64,000 bases of DNA, from NCBI GenBank assembly GCA_000597885.1, contig CP004371.1, positions 1,938,501 through 2,002,500 of the forward strand. The letters are read 5' to 3'. Position 1 is the stretch's first letter, and the number at the start of each line of letters is the position of its first letter. The notes under the pieces were generated by a model. The model was not told the origin of the DNA. It did not search any database and saw nothing but the letters and a program-made list of their open reading frames with translations. The stretch is from Flammeovirgaceae bacterium 311 (GTDB lineage: Bacteria > Bacteroidota > Bacteroidia > Cytophagales > Cyclobacteriaceae). Of the stretch, positions 1 to 7,771 are shown one piece after another. The position numbers and the translations under genes were made by a program.

Positions 1-77
1 TAAGAAAAGAGGTCCTGTAGTGTGCAGCTAATATGGCAAATTTAATTGATTTCCAGGTTAAGAAATTCATTTATCCT

Positions 78-1034
78 TCACCAATAGCACCCCTCTTCGA
101 CCACCATGAAATTATCAGGATAGTCTATCTGAAGTGGTTTTATCCAATGTTTGTTGAACAGCTTACTGATGGTTTCATGGCTTTCCCAGCGAGCTCCCCT
201 GATGCCAAACAGTATTTGCAGAGCGCCACCCATATGCACAGCTTGCTTCCCCATGAGCTTTACAAAACTGGCTAATGGCATTCCATAGGCACCACAACCC
301 ATCAATGCTATATCAAACTTTTCCTTGGCTACTGCTTCCTTCATATACTCCAGGGCCTCAAACCAATCCTTGAAGTTCACTTTGTTATGGGCAATGCTTT
401 GTACGGCCTTGATGATTGTTAGATCGAACTGGGGCAATATTCTTTTATCAGAAAAAAGCAGTGCTCTTTTCTGATACTGGTGCCTGATACTCTCTTCGAA
501 GGGATGAATCACCAACACTTTTTTCCCTTCCAGCACCTGGCTCCAGGGACGGGGGTGGTAATAAGGTTCCAGGTCCCGCAGCCTCACCTTCTTTGCATTT
601 TTCAACTCCTCCTTAAATAGATTTTCCTCTGCACGCCAGGAACCAAGGATATCTATTTGCTCCATTTCCGCCAGCATCAATTCGCTAAACTTCTCAAAAT
701 TTCTGACGTTGGGAGGGAAAAAGCCTGCGTTACGGGGCATATCTTCAAAGGTAAACCTGCTCCATCCAATCGAATCTATCTCTCCCTTGATATATTTTAA
801 GCTGTTTTCAAAATTTGGCTGTGTCAGGTACTCATACACACACTGTATCTCTACAGCACCAAAGCGACTGATCATGGCAGGTTTATCAGACGACAAGGTT
901 TTCATAATTAAATCTGAAGCTTCCTGACCTGCGAAGTCCATAATCGGAAGATGGGTAGTAGTACTCCCTTGAGGTGCTAATAAGGCATTTGCTTTTCTAA
1001 TAATATTAAGTATGCTTGTTATACCTCTATTCAT
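78..1034 (-). CDS. GT-D fold-like putative glycosyltransferase
   Basis: Predicted cytoplasmic protein of 318 aa from the ATG at 1034; a longer frame from a TTG at 1055 adds 7 residues and is less likely. Residues about 54-63 read MISRFGAVEI, close to the (I/V)RFGdGE signature of GT-D/DUF1792-type glycosyltransferases, and GCGAYG at about 246-251 sits in a C-terminal Rossmann-like segment of the kind that ends these proteins. No signal peptide or membrane segment is visible. It shares strand with the membrane glycosyltransferase-like gene upstream of it, which fits a glycan locus continuing left of the window. The family call rests on motif resemblance only, and the sugar substrate is unknown. 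Confidence 0.55.
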   Translation of the reverse strand: MNRGITSILNIIRKANALLAPQGSTTTHLPIMDFAGQEASDLIMKTLSSDKPAMISRFGAVEIQCVYEYLTQPNFENSLKYIKGEIDSIGWSRFTFEDMPRNAGFFPPNVRNFEKFSELMLAEMEQIDILGSWRAEENLFKEELKNAKKVRLRDLEPYYHPRPWSQVLEGKKVLVIHPFEESIRHQYQKRALLFSDKRILPQFDLTIIKAVQSIAHNKVNFKDWFEALEYMKEAVAKEKFDIALMGCGAYGMPLASFVKLMGKQAVHMGGALQILFGIRGARWESHETISKLFNKHWIKPLQIDYPDNFMVVEEGCYW

Positions 1035-1429
1035 GCAGTAGAGATTTACGCCCAATGATTGAACGAAATGAGTTATTCCTGATTTTTTTTCAGAAGTGCC
1101 TGTTCACCAATATAAACGAAAGCTGCCAGGTAATTAAAAGACTGATTCACTGCGCTATAATTTAGCCTGGCGTACAGGTAATTTATATGTTTTCCCAAAA
1201 AACCATGTGAAATGATATTTTATAACTCAATCACTTCTGCTGAAAATTAATCGTTCAGGTTCTGCGGTCCATTGCACAACTTGTGGTGGATACTCTTGCA
1301 AATGTTCATGAGTATGCTGACTATTACGGTCAAATTTTTCAACTCTGGCGTTATTACAAATTCTATCCAGACAGATGTTGATGTTTACATTATAGCGCAT
1401 CTCAAGAACAGTTTATTTTCAGGCTTAGC
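1035..1429. other. intergenic gap, no feature seen
   Basis: An AT-rich stretch of about 395 bases between two leftward genes. I see no tRNA, convincing terminator or credible short gene. A 61-codon frame at 1272-1457 on the plus strand runs into the 3' end of the next gene and has no recognisable features. Confidence 0.5.
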
Positions 1430-2929
1430 TCAAAATTTGTTGTTCTTATTTTTGTAAACATTTAAGGCCCCTATTTTGATAAGAAAAACAAAATCATCTT
1501 CTAAGCTGGCACCGAAAAAGCTCGGCGGTATCCCCTCCTTATCTATGTAATATTTAAATTGTCCGCTTTGTACATGCTTATGCAAAGATGCATAACTAAA
1601 AACTTTTTTTGCAAATAAGCCTTGTTCTCCAAACACAACTTCGTCTTGGGGAAAAAGCGCATTGAACGGAAATCTTAATCTTAGACTTCTTTCAGGGCTG
1701 TAAAAATAATCTTCGCCTATTTCCGCTTCTAAGAAAGCAATAATTCCATTTTCTGCAGATTCTTTTTCACCTGGCAAAATAATTCCGGCGATCATTTCAG
1801 AAGCTGCTACAAAATCTTTATGATATCGGTATACATGTAACATCATAACTGATGTACTATATATTAACACCACCCATGTTGATAATGCTATGGCTAGTTT
1901 TCTCACCCCACTACTTTTGATTTTGGTTGTAACATAACCAAACATGATCAATGAAATAGTAAACCAGTCTAACAGATAATGCTCCGCGGATCCCTGCTTC
2001 AATGCTGTGATAATAGAAAAAGTTAATACTGTTACTGACAGGAATAAGAGGAACTGGTATACAACATCTTTCTTCAAAGCATTGAAAGTAGCAGCAGATA
2101 CAACAATTGAAGATATAATGAGAAAGCCATATAAAGAAATTGAGTTATTTAAAAACTTTAAGTGAAAATTCTCAAGACTTACTCCATTATTAACTCCCCT
2201 CACGATATTATCGAATAAAAAATTACTGTGATAGTCTAACAGAAAAAAGACCACTGAACAGGACAATATTCCGGCAATGAATCCGGCAGAAAAAAATAGC
2301 GTTACTTTTATTTTACCTGATACAATAAAGAATGCTGCTATTCCCAATAAAATAATAATCCCATTTTGCTTTGAGAAAAAGGCAAATGCACATATGCATC
2401 CACCGATAACTACATACTTAAGCTCACCCGTCTTTAAAAACTTTACAGTCTGGTTTATAGCTAACAGCAAAAAGAGTGTTACCAATACATCAGGCCTGCT
2501 TAGATGAAACCATGGATAGGTAACAATCAGGAATAAAAGGCAGAGGGATAAGGAAAATTGTTTATCCGTATAATATTCTTTAACCAATAAAGTATAGAGG
2601 AGATAAACCAACGTCAGGCTCAACAACAAAGATACCGTTCTTGCTACTATTCTGATTTCGTAAAATTCTCTTCCGATATCAAAATCATAAATGGATAATG
2701 CACTGTCGATCAGGACATAGTATAAAGGTGAATACTGTGTGACCGAATATGGTGCATTGGCAGGATCCTGATATAGACCTTTATTATCTTTTAAAATTTG
2801 CTGAATTGAAAAAATTACATTACTCTCAACACCCCTGATATCTTCCGGGTTGAAGAGGACAATAGAAGAAAATATGATAAATACACCAGCCAATAGGAGG
2901 GTGTATATTTTAGCAGCACCCTCTATCAC
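1430..2929 (-). CDS. polytopic membrane protein, GT39/ArnT-like glycosyltransferase
   Basis: 499 aa, strongly hydrophobic throughout, with roughly ten membrane segments and a large C-terminal soluble part. The first extracytoplasmic loop carries PEDIRGVES about 30 residues in, followed by QYSPLYYVLIDS, which resembles the acidic first loop and the SPLYY segment of GT39/PMT-type lipid-linked sugar transferases. The only available start in this frame is a GTG at 2929; no ATG follows before conserved sequence. Role by family: transfer of a sugar from a polyprenyl-phosphate donor at the periplasmic face. Acceptor and sugar cannot be told. It could equally be an uncharacterised member of the wider GT-C superfamily. 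Confidence 0.55.
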   Translation of the reverse strand: MIEGAAKIYTLLLAGVFIIFSSIVLFNPEDIRGVESNVIFSIQQILKDNKGLYQDPANAPYSVTQYSPLYYVLIDSALSIYDFDIGREFYEIRIVARTVSLLLSLTLVYLLYTLLVKEYYTDKQFSLSLCLLFLIVTYPWFHLSRPDVLVTLFLLLAINQTVKFLKTGELKYVVIGGCICAFAFFSKQNGIIILLGIAAFFIVSGKIKVTLFFSAGFIAGILSCSVVFFLLDYHSNFLFDNIVRGVNNGVSLENFHLKFLNNSISLYGFLIISSIVVSAATFNALKKDVVYQFLLFLSVTVLTFSIITALKQGSAEHYLLDWFTISLIMFGYVTTKIKSSGVRKLAIALSTWVVLIYSTSVMMLHVYRYHKDFVAASEMIAGIILPGEKESAENGIIAFLEAEIGEDYFYSPERSLRLRFPFNALFPQDEVVFGEQGLFAKKVFSYASLHKHVQSGQFKYYIDKEGIPPSFFGASLEDDFVFLIKIGALNVYKNKNNKF

Positions 2930-2993
2930 TATAAAATTCTTTGATTGTTATCATAGTGTAAATAACCCAATTTTTTAGTGCAGCCAAATACCT

Positions 2994-3032
2994 AAAAAAA
3001 AGAATGCAACCTATATATATAGATTGCATTCT
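2994..3032 (-). terminator. terminator of the cysC-cysD-cysN operon
   Basis: A 9-bp stem AGAATGCAA/TTGCATTCT (3001-3009 and 3024-3032) encloses a TA-rich loop. Read on the minus strand it is followed by a run of eight T. It lies about 40 bases past the cysN stop. Confidence 0.8.
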
Positions 3033-3070
3033 GTATAAAGAAATTCAATACAGCAACTACAGAATTACTT

Positions 3071-4360
3071 TTAAATAATCATTCCCGCACCAACCGTCTC
3101 ATTCGTAAACTGATCGATCAGGATCAGGGAACCAGTCGCGCGGTTGCGGTTGTAGCTGTCGAAGAAAAGTGGTTCTGTGGTGCGCAGGCTGATGCGGCCA
3201 ATTTCATTGAGTCCCAGGCTTAGATCATCTTCGATCTTGTGCAGGGTGTTGATGTTTACCTTATACCGTATCTCCTTGATGATGCACTTGCAGCTTTTGG
3301 TGGTGTGGATCAGGATATACTTGCCTTTGGGCTGCAGGGGCTTCTGGTTCAGCCAGCAGATCATCAGCTCGATGTCCTGCTCGGTTTTAGGCTGGTTGTT
3401 GGGCTTCACCAGCATATCGCCACGGCTGATATCGATGTCATCCTCCAGGGTCATGGTCACCGACATCGGCGCAAAAGCTTCTTCCAGCGGTCCGTTAAGG
3501 GTATCGATGCTCTGGATCCTGGAGGTAAAGCCGGATGGGAGCGCCATCACCTCATCGCCGGGCTTGAACACGCCGCCTGCAATACGGCCGGCATAGCCAC
3601 GGTAATCGTGGTGCTTGTCGGACTGCGGGCGGATCACGTACTGCACCGGGAAGCGGCTGTCGACATGGTTGTGGTCTGAACTGATGTTCACCGTCTCCAG
3701 TGTATAGAGCAGCGTAGCGCCTTTGAACCAGGGCATGTTCTCCGTCTTCTCCACCACGTTATCGCCTTTCAGGGCACTGATGGGAATGTAACGAATATCG
3801 GCAATATTCAGGCGTGAGCTGAATTCTGAAAAATCATCCTTGATCTTCTGGAATACGTCCTCGCTGTAATCAACCAGGTCCATTTTATTAACCGCCAGCA
3901 CCAGATGCTTGATCTGCAGCAGGGAGGCAATAAAGGCATGGCGGCGGGTTTGCTCCACAACACCATGGCGGGCATCTACCAGCACAATCGCCAGGTTAGC
4001 CGTAGAGGCGCCCGTTACCATGTTGCGGGTGTACTGGATATGGCCGGGGGTATCGGCAATGATGAACTTGCGGCGCGGGGTGGCAAAATAACGGTAGGCC
4101 ACATCGATGGTAATGCCCTGCTCCCGCTCGGCACGGAGGCCATCAGTGAGTAGTGAAAGGTCTACATATTCGGAGCCGCGCTGCTTGCTGCTCCTTTCAA
4201 TGGCTTCGATCTGGTCTTCAAAAATAGCCTTGCTGTCCAGGAGCAGGCGGCCAATCAGCGTACTTTTCCCGTCATCGACACTACCGGCAGTAGTAAAGCG
4301 GAGCAGGTCCATGTTCAGGTAACGATCGGTATCTATGGTGGGGTTTGATAGTTGTTGCAT
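3071..4360 (-). CDS. cysN: sulfate adenylyltransferase subunit 1 (GTPase)
   Basis: 429 aa. Regulatory GTPase subunit of ATP sulfurylase: GTP hydrolysis drives formation of adenosine 5'-phosphosulfate (APS) from ATP and sulfate by CysD. The EF-Tu-like G domain is complete: P-loop GSVDDGKS at residues 26-33, DTPGH at 103-107 and NKMD at 158-161, followed by two beta-barrel domains. Length is that of a stand-alone CysN, so it is not a CysNC fusion; the kinase is encoded separately as cysC. It is last in the leftward order cysC-cysD-cysN, separated from cysD by 149 bp filled by an inverted repeat. The start at 4360 gives the usual short leader before the G domain. Confidence 0.96.
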   Translation of the reverse strand: MQQLSNPTIDTDRYLNMDLLRFTTAGSVDDGKSTLIGRLLLDSKAIFEDQIEAIERSSKQRGSEYVDLSLLTDGLRAEREQGITIDVAYRYFATPRRKFIIADTPGHIQYTRNMVTGASTANLAIVLVDARHGVVEQTRRHAFIASLLQIKHLVLAVNKMDLVDYSEDVFQKIKDDFSEFSSRLNIADIRYIPISALKGDNVVEKTENMPWFKGATLLYTLETVNISSDHNHVDSRFPVQYVIRPQSDKHHDYRGYAGRIAGGVFKPGDEVMALPSGFTSRIQSIDTLNGPLEEAFAPMSVTMTLEDDIDISRGDMLVKPNNQPKTEQDIELMICWLNQKPLQPKGKYILIHTTKSCKCIIKEIRYKVNINTLHKIEDDLSLGLNEIGRISLRTTEPLFFDSYNRNRATGSLILIDQFTNETVGAGMII

Positions 4361-4380
4361 TGTTGTTTGGGTATGGGGTT

Positions 4381-4507
4381 TGAGCTATGAGGTATGAGGC
4401 GGTCCGCCGCTACAGTATGAGGTACGAGAACTATATAGTCAGGAGCCGGCATTTATAGCAGGCTCATACCGCTGCGGCGGACCGTCTCACACCTCACAGC
4501 TGATACC
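4381..4507. repeat. paired inverted repeat (family D) between cysD and cysN
   Basis: The left arm (4381-4421) and right arm (4463-4507) are imperfect inverted copies of about 34 bases. Each contains the palindrome CGGTCCGCCG or its near-complement and TATGAGG/TGTGAG motifs. The spacer is about 41 bases. The element fills nearly all of the cysD-cysN spacer, ending 2 bp before the cysD stop, so it should fold into a long hairpin inside the operon mRNA. TATGAGG motifs recur at 6773-6803 and 23118-23160. Confidence 0.8.
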
Positions 4508-4509
4508 TG

Positions 4510-5415
4510 TTAAAAATATCCCTGGCGTTTACGGTCTTCCATGGCGGCTTCGCTGCGGCGGTCGTCGGCACGGCCGCCGCGTTCGGTTACGCGGGCAGAT
4601 GCTACTTCCTGGATGATTTTTTCCAGGGTGTCAGCATCTGATTCCACAGCGCCGGTGCAGGTGGCATCGCCTACCGTACGGAAGCGGATGGTACGGGTTT
4701 CGTACTCCTCACCGTTCAGCAGGGAGATGTAGGGGTTCTCGGCCAGCAATACGCCGCTGCGGTTTACTACTTTGCGCTGGTGAGAGAAATAGATCTGCGG
4801 CAGCTCCAGGCCTTCCTGGGCAATGTACTGCCAAACGTCCATTTCCGTCCAGTTACTAATGGGGAACACCCGGAAATGCTCGCCCATGTTTTTGCGTCCG
4901 TTGAACAGGTTCCAGAGTTCGGGGCGCTGGTTTTTGGGGTCCCACTGCCCAAACTCATCGCGGTGCGAGAAGAAGCGCTCTTTGGCTCGGGCTTTTTCCT
5001 CATCGCGGCGTGCACCGCCAAAGGCAGCATCGAAGCCGAACTCTTCTATCTTGTCCAGCAGGGTAATGGTCTGCAGGCCATTGCGGCTGGGGTTGGGTCC
5101 TTTTTCATCCTGGGCTTTGCCCTGGCGAATGGATTCTTCCACGCTGCCCACAATCAGCTCCACGCCCAGCTTTTCCACCAGCTTATCGCGGAAAGCGATG
5201 GTTTCGGGGAAGTTGTGGCCGGTATCGATGTGCATGAGGGGGAAAGGCATTTTTGCCGGCCAGAAGGCTTTTTCCGCCAGGCGGGTTAATACGATCGAAT
5301 CTTTTCCACCGGAAAAAAGGAGCACCGGGCGCTCGAACTGTGCGGCTACTTCGCGCATCACATAGATCGCTTCTGCTTCCAGCTGTTTCAGGTGACTTAG
5401 GTTGTAAGATGCCAT
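4510..5415 (-). CDS. cysD: sulfate adenylyltransferase subunit 2
   Basis: 301 aa, catalytic subunit of ATP sulfurylase, forming APS and pyrophosphate from sulfate and ATP in the cytoplasm. It belongs to the adenine-nucleotide alpha-hydrolase (PP-loop) family; the PP-loop SGGKDS is at residues 35-40. The C-terminus has the Arg-rich tail ending KRQGYF typical of CysD. Length matches the family. It starts 10 bp downstream of cysC, so cysC and cysD are almost certainly co-transcribed, and it pairs with cysN immediately downstream. Confidence 0.97.
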   Translation of the reverse strand: MASYNLSHLKQLEAEAIYVMREVAAQFERPVLLFSGGKDSIVLTRLAEKAFWPAKMPFPLMHIDTGHNFPETIAFRDKLVEKLGVELIVGSVEESIRQGKAQDEKGPNPSRNGLQTITLLDKIEEFGFDAAFGGARRDEEKARAKERFFSHRDEFGQWDPKNQRPELWNLFNGRKNMGEHFRVFPISNWTEMDVWQYIAQEGLELPQIYFSHQRKVVNRSGVLLAENPYISLLNGEEYETRTIRFRTVGDATCTGAVESDADTLEKIIQEVASARVTERGGRADDRRSEAAMEDRKRQGYF

Positions 5416-5425
5416 GCCTCTTAAA

Positions 5426-6025
5426 TTAATCTTGAGCTTTTACTCGTTGTATCAGTTTAGAATATAGGAGCTCCACGCAGGCTTCTTCGCTTTCTTCTTC
5501 CGAGTTCAGCAGCAGCCAGGGGTTTTGAGGTTCTTCAAAAGGAGCATCCAGTCCTGTAAAATTTTTTATTTCGCCCCGCAGGGCTTTGGCATAAAGTCCT
5601 TTTACATCCCGCTTGGCGCAGGCATCAAAGGAACATTTCACGAAGACTTCCAGAAAATCGGCCTCCCCAATGATGCTCCTGGCCCTTTCCCGCACCTCGG
5701 CGGTAGGGCTGATAAAGGAGCAAATGGTGATGATGCCGCAATTCAGGAACAGTTTGGCCGTTTCGGCAGAGCGGCGCAGGTTTTCGCGGCGGTCTTCTTC
5801 CGAAAAGCTAAGGTTGCTGTTCAGGCCACTGCGCAGGTTGTCGCCATCCAGTAACTGTGTGAGGTAGCCTTCCTGGTGCAAACGTTTTTCCAGTGCCTGG
5901 GCAATGGTGCTTTTGCCCGATCCGGACAAGCCTACCATCCAGATAACGGCAGCGCGTTGGTTAAGCAAGTGTTCTTTTTGACGACGGTCTAGAATCCTGT
6001 CAAAGATTGGGTGAATATTCTCCAC
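5426..6025 (-). CDS. cysC: adenylyl-sulfate (APS) kinase
   Basis: 199 aa. Phosphorylates APS to PAPS, the donor for sulfotransferases and the substrate of PAPS reductases. P-loop GLSGSGKS lies at residues 32-39, and LLDGDNLRSGLN and FISPTAEVRERAR are the APS-binding and lid-type motifs of the family. The frame opens at a GTG (6023-6025), giving the usual 30-residue leader; no ATG is available before the P-loop except one immediately in front of it. First gene of the leftward cysC-cysD-cysN operon. No cysH, cysI or cysJ is in the window, so whether PAPS feeds reduction or sulfation is open. Confidence 0.95.
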   Translation of the reverse strand: MENIHPIFDRILDRRQKEHLLNQRAAVIWMVGLSGSGKSTIAQALEKRLHQEGYLTQLLDGDNLRSGLNSNLSFSEEDRRENLRRSAETAKLFLNCGIITICSFISPTAEVRERARSIIGEADFLEVFVKCSFDACAKRDVKGLYAKALRGEIKNFTGLDAPFEEPQNPWLLLNSEEESEEACVELLYSKLIQRVKAQD

Positions 6026-6050
6026 GAAAAAATTATTTCTGAACCAGCTG

Positions 6051-6058
6051 CAAAACTA
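6051..6058 (-). promoter_or_regulatory. putative -7 box for the cys operon
   Basis: Minus strand TAGTTTTG matches the Bacteroidota -7 consensus TAnnTTTG and lies 25 bp upstream of the cysC GTG start. No clear -33 TTTG is seen at the usual distance. Confidence 0.5.
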
Positions 6059-6257
6059 AATATATTTTGCCATAAATCTACAGCCCCGCTATCAGGAATA
6101 TCCGGAGCACCCCCAATAAGCGAAACGACCCTATAGCAAACGGTGCGCGTATGGGTAGGGTTTCGGTTTTTAGGGAAAGATTTTTTTTTGATCACGATGC
6201 TTCCTTTAACAACGTCACATGAGTCATTCCGAATTTTATTTAGGGTAATTCTTTAAC

Positions 6258-6293
6258 AAAAAAGGCTCTGGAAGAACATCCAGAGCCTTTTTT
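6258..6293. terminator. orphan bidirectional terminator
   Basis: A near-perfect 14-bp stem (AAAAAAGGCTCTGG with its complement) around an 8-base loop, with A and T tracts on both sides. It lies in the spacer between divergent cysC and cysQ, where no annotated transcript should end. Confidence 0.8.
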
Positions 6294-6310
6294 GTATTCT
6301 AGGGTCTGTA

Positions 6311-6412
6311 TTTGCGAGCCACCGAGGCCCGGGAGGCACGACGAATCGGACCGCCGAAGCGGGGGCCGCCCCGCACTCCGCTTCGCTAGGTCGGGACGCG
6401 TAGTCTCGCAAA
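6311..6412. repeat. GC-rich 102-bp element with 8-bp inverted ends
   Basis: Bounded by TTTGCGAG (6311-6318) and CTCGCAAA (6405-6412). It is much richer in G and C than its surroundings and contains an internal inverted pair CGAAGCGG/CCGCTTCG (6355-6362 and 6378-6385). It lies exactly between two strong hairpin terminators. It could be a palindromic mobile repeat or a structured RNA. Confidence 0.5.
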
Positions 6413-6427
6413 GGCTGTACTGCTAAT

Positions 6428-6463
6428 AAAAACGGCCTCTGCAGATCTGCAGAGGCCGTTTTT
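6428..6463. terminator. orphan perfect palindromic terminator
   Basis: A perfect 36-base palindrome with AAAAACGGCC and GGCCGTTTTT ends and centre AGATCT. It would act as a terminator on either strand. No annotated gene ends here, as the flanking genes cysC and cysQ both point away. Confidence 0.8.
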
Positions 6464-6657
6464 ATAGATATCTTAGTTACTAGAAAATTCAGGATGACTC
6501 AAGTCTGTCATCTCTACCGCAGAAAGCCTGGTTCAACTTATTATATTCAACTAACTCCCGCGATCTCAATAGTTTTTACCTGCCTTGAAACTGGTTTAAA
6601 AAGGCTGTAGACATCAATACCATTCGTATAGTGATCTGTTTGCGCTGCCACTCTCCG

Positions 6658-6687
6658 CCACGTCGTTATAATATAACGACGCTACAG
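6658..6687. repeat. solitary palindromic repeat, family B
   Basis: CCACGTCG, an AT palindrome, then CGACGCTACAG. The outer flanks are the same as in the paired elements at 15366-15570 and 26594-26706, but the inner arm differs (GTTATAATATAAC instead of GATGCATGCATC) while staying self-complementary. Confidence 0.75.
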
Positions 6688-6772
6688 GGCCTCCTGCTCC
6701 GGCCACCCCACCCCACAACCTCCACCCCCACCTCTACGTACTAAAGCCGGACATATTCTGCAGACTTTCTGC

Positions 6773-6803
6773 CCATACCTCATACCTCATACCCCATACC
6801 TCC
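6773..6803. repeat. short direct repeats of (CATACCTC)
   Basis: Four imperfect tandem units of CATACCTC, the complement of the TATGAGG units at 4381-4421 and 23118-23160. They sit just upstream of the cysQ promoter box. Confidence 0.7.
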
Positions 6804-6804
6804 T

Positions 6805-6812
6805 TATATTTG
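6805..6812 (+). promoter_or_regulatory. putative -7 box for cysQ
   Basis: TATATTTG matches TAnnTTTG exactly and lies 47 bp upstream of the cysQ ATG, predicting a leader of about 40 nt. Confidence 0.65.
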
Positions 6813-6859
6813 CAATCTCTACTAACCAATCATATACCTAAAACATAAACCCATTTTTT

Positions 6860-7633
6860 ATGCAGACTACCCTCAGCCAGGACGATATCCAGTACCTGAT
6901 CGATGCAGCCGTGAAGGCCGGTGAAGAAATCCTGACCGTTTACCACGACACAGCCCTCTTTAATGCGGTGGATTATAAAGCTGATGACTCCCCCCTCACC
7001 ATGGCCGACCAGCGTTCTCATGTTGTGATTGATGCCAGGCTGAAAAACCGCTTCCCGCAGATTCCTATTCTATCAGAAGAAGGCAAGCAAACGTCTTATG
7101 CGGACCGTCAGCACTGGACGAGCTGCTGGCTGGTAGACCCGCTGGACGGTACCAAGGAGTTCATCAAGCGCAATGGAGAGTTTACCGTGAACATTGCCCT
7201 GATCGAAGACCACAAGCCCGTATTTGGTGTGATCTACATTCCTGTAAAAGAAACCCTCTACTGGGGCGGTGCTGCTTATGGTGCCTTCAAACAGAAAAAA
7301 GGAGCAGAAGCCCAGAAGCTGCAGGTGAACAATAAAACCGAAAACCTAACCGCCCTCCGCAGCCGCTCCCATAGCGGTGACGAGGATAGTGCCGTACTTG
7401 CACAATACCCAATTACTGACTTTGTAGATTCTGGCAGCTCCATTAAGTTTTGCATGGTAGCCGATGGCACTGCCGATATTTATTACCGCGGCAAACCCAC
7501 CATGGAATGGGATACCGCTGCCGGGCAGGCCATTGTGGAAGGTGCCGGCGGGCAGGTACTGATGGGCGATGTACCCATGCACTACAACAGGGAAAACCTG
7601 CTGAACGGAAGTTTTATGTGTAAGGGGTTTTAG
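6860..7633 (+). CDS. cysQ: 3'(2'),5'-bisphosphate nucleotidase (PAP phosphatase)
   Basis: 257 aa, a Mg-dependent, lithium-sensitive-type phosphatase of the inositol monophosphatase family. It removes the 3'-phosphate from PAP, the by-product of PAPS use. Metal-binding signatures are all present: SEE at residues 72-74, DPLDGTKEF at 93-101 and EWDTAAG at 216-222. The C-terminus matches the family. It is divergent from cysC-cysD-cysN, across 834 bp of repeat-rich spacer, which supports a shared PAPS/PAP role. A clean -7 box precedes it, and a paired palindromic repeat begins 3 bp after its stop. Confidence 0.95.
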   Translation: MQTTLSQDDIQYLIDAAVKAGEEILTVYHDTALFNAVDYKADDSPLTMADQRSHVVIDARLKNRFPQIPILSEEGKQTSYADRQHWTSCWLVDPLDGTKEFIKRNGEFTVNIALIEDHKPVFGVIYIPVKETLYWGGAAYGAFKQKKGAEAQKLQVNNKTENLTALRSRSHSGDEDSAVLAQYPITDFVDSGSSIKFCMVADGTADIYYRGKPTMEWDTAAGQAIVEGAGGQVLMGDVPMHYNRENLLNGSFMCKGF

Positions 7634-7636
7634 TAG

Positions 7637-7754
7637 GCGCACCCCGGACTGAAGTCCGGGGCTAAATGACGAGCAACTAACTACATTTAGCGTTACCACA
7701 AAAGGATAGATGCCCGGCCCATAATTAGCCCCGGACTTCAGTCCGGGGTTCACC
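7637..7754. repeat. paired inverted palindromes (REPIN-like, family A)
   Basis: Left arm CACCCCGGACTGAAGTCCGG followed by GGCTAA (7640-7666); right arm is its complement, TTAGCCCCGGACTTCAGTCC followed by GGGGTTCAC (7725-7753). Spacer about 58 bases. Each arm is itself palindromic around GGACTGAAGTCC, so each arm can fold alone or the two can pair. Related copies are at 11892-12006 and 18660-18794. Confidence 0.88.
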
Positions 7755-7771
7755 TTCATTATCCAGACCAC

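Noticed and set aside
33-275. 80-codon plus-strand frame over the 3' end of the first gene
   Set aside because: It is antisense to the GT-D-like gene, has no family features, and begins in the window edge region; a shadow frame.
1272-1457. 61-codon plus-strand frame MHNLWWIL...
   Set aside because: Overlaps the 3' end of the GT39-like gene, has no motif and no supporting signals.
3239-3679. 146-codon plus-strand frame in cysN
   Set aside because: Antisense to the conserved GTPase gene cysN; composition mirrors the high-GC third positions of the real gene.
6060-6257. Short plus-strand frame ending just before the 6258 terminator (about 38 codons from a GTG)
   Set aside because: Ends directly at the hairpin, but no homologue-like feature or promoter is seen and codons look random; kept only as part of the orphan-terminator observation.
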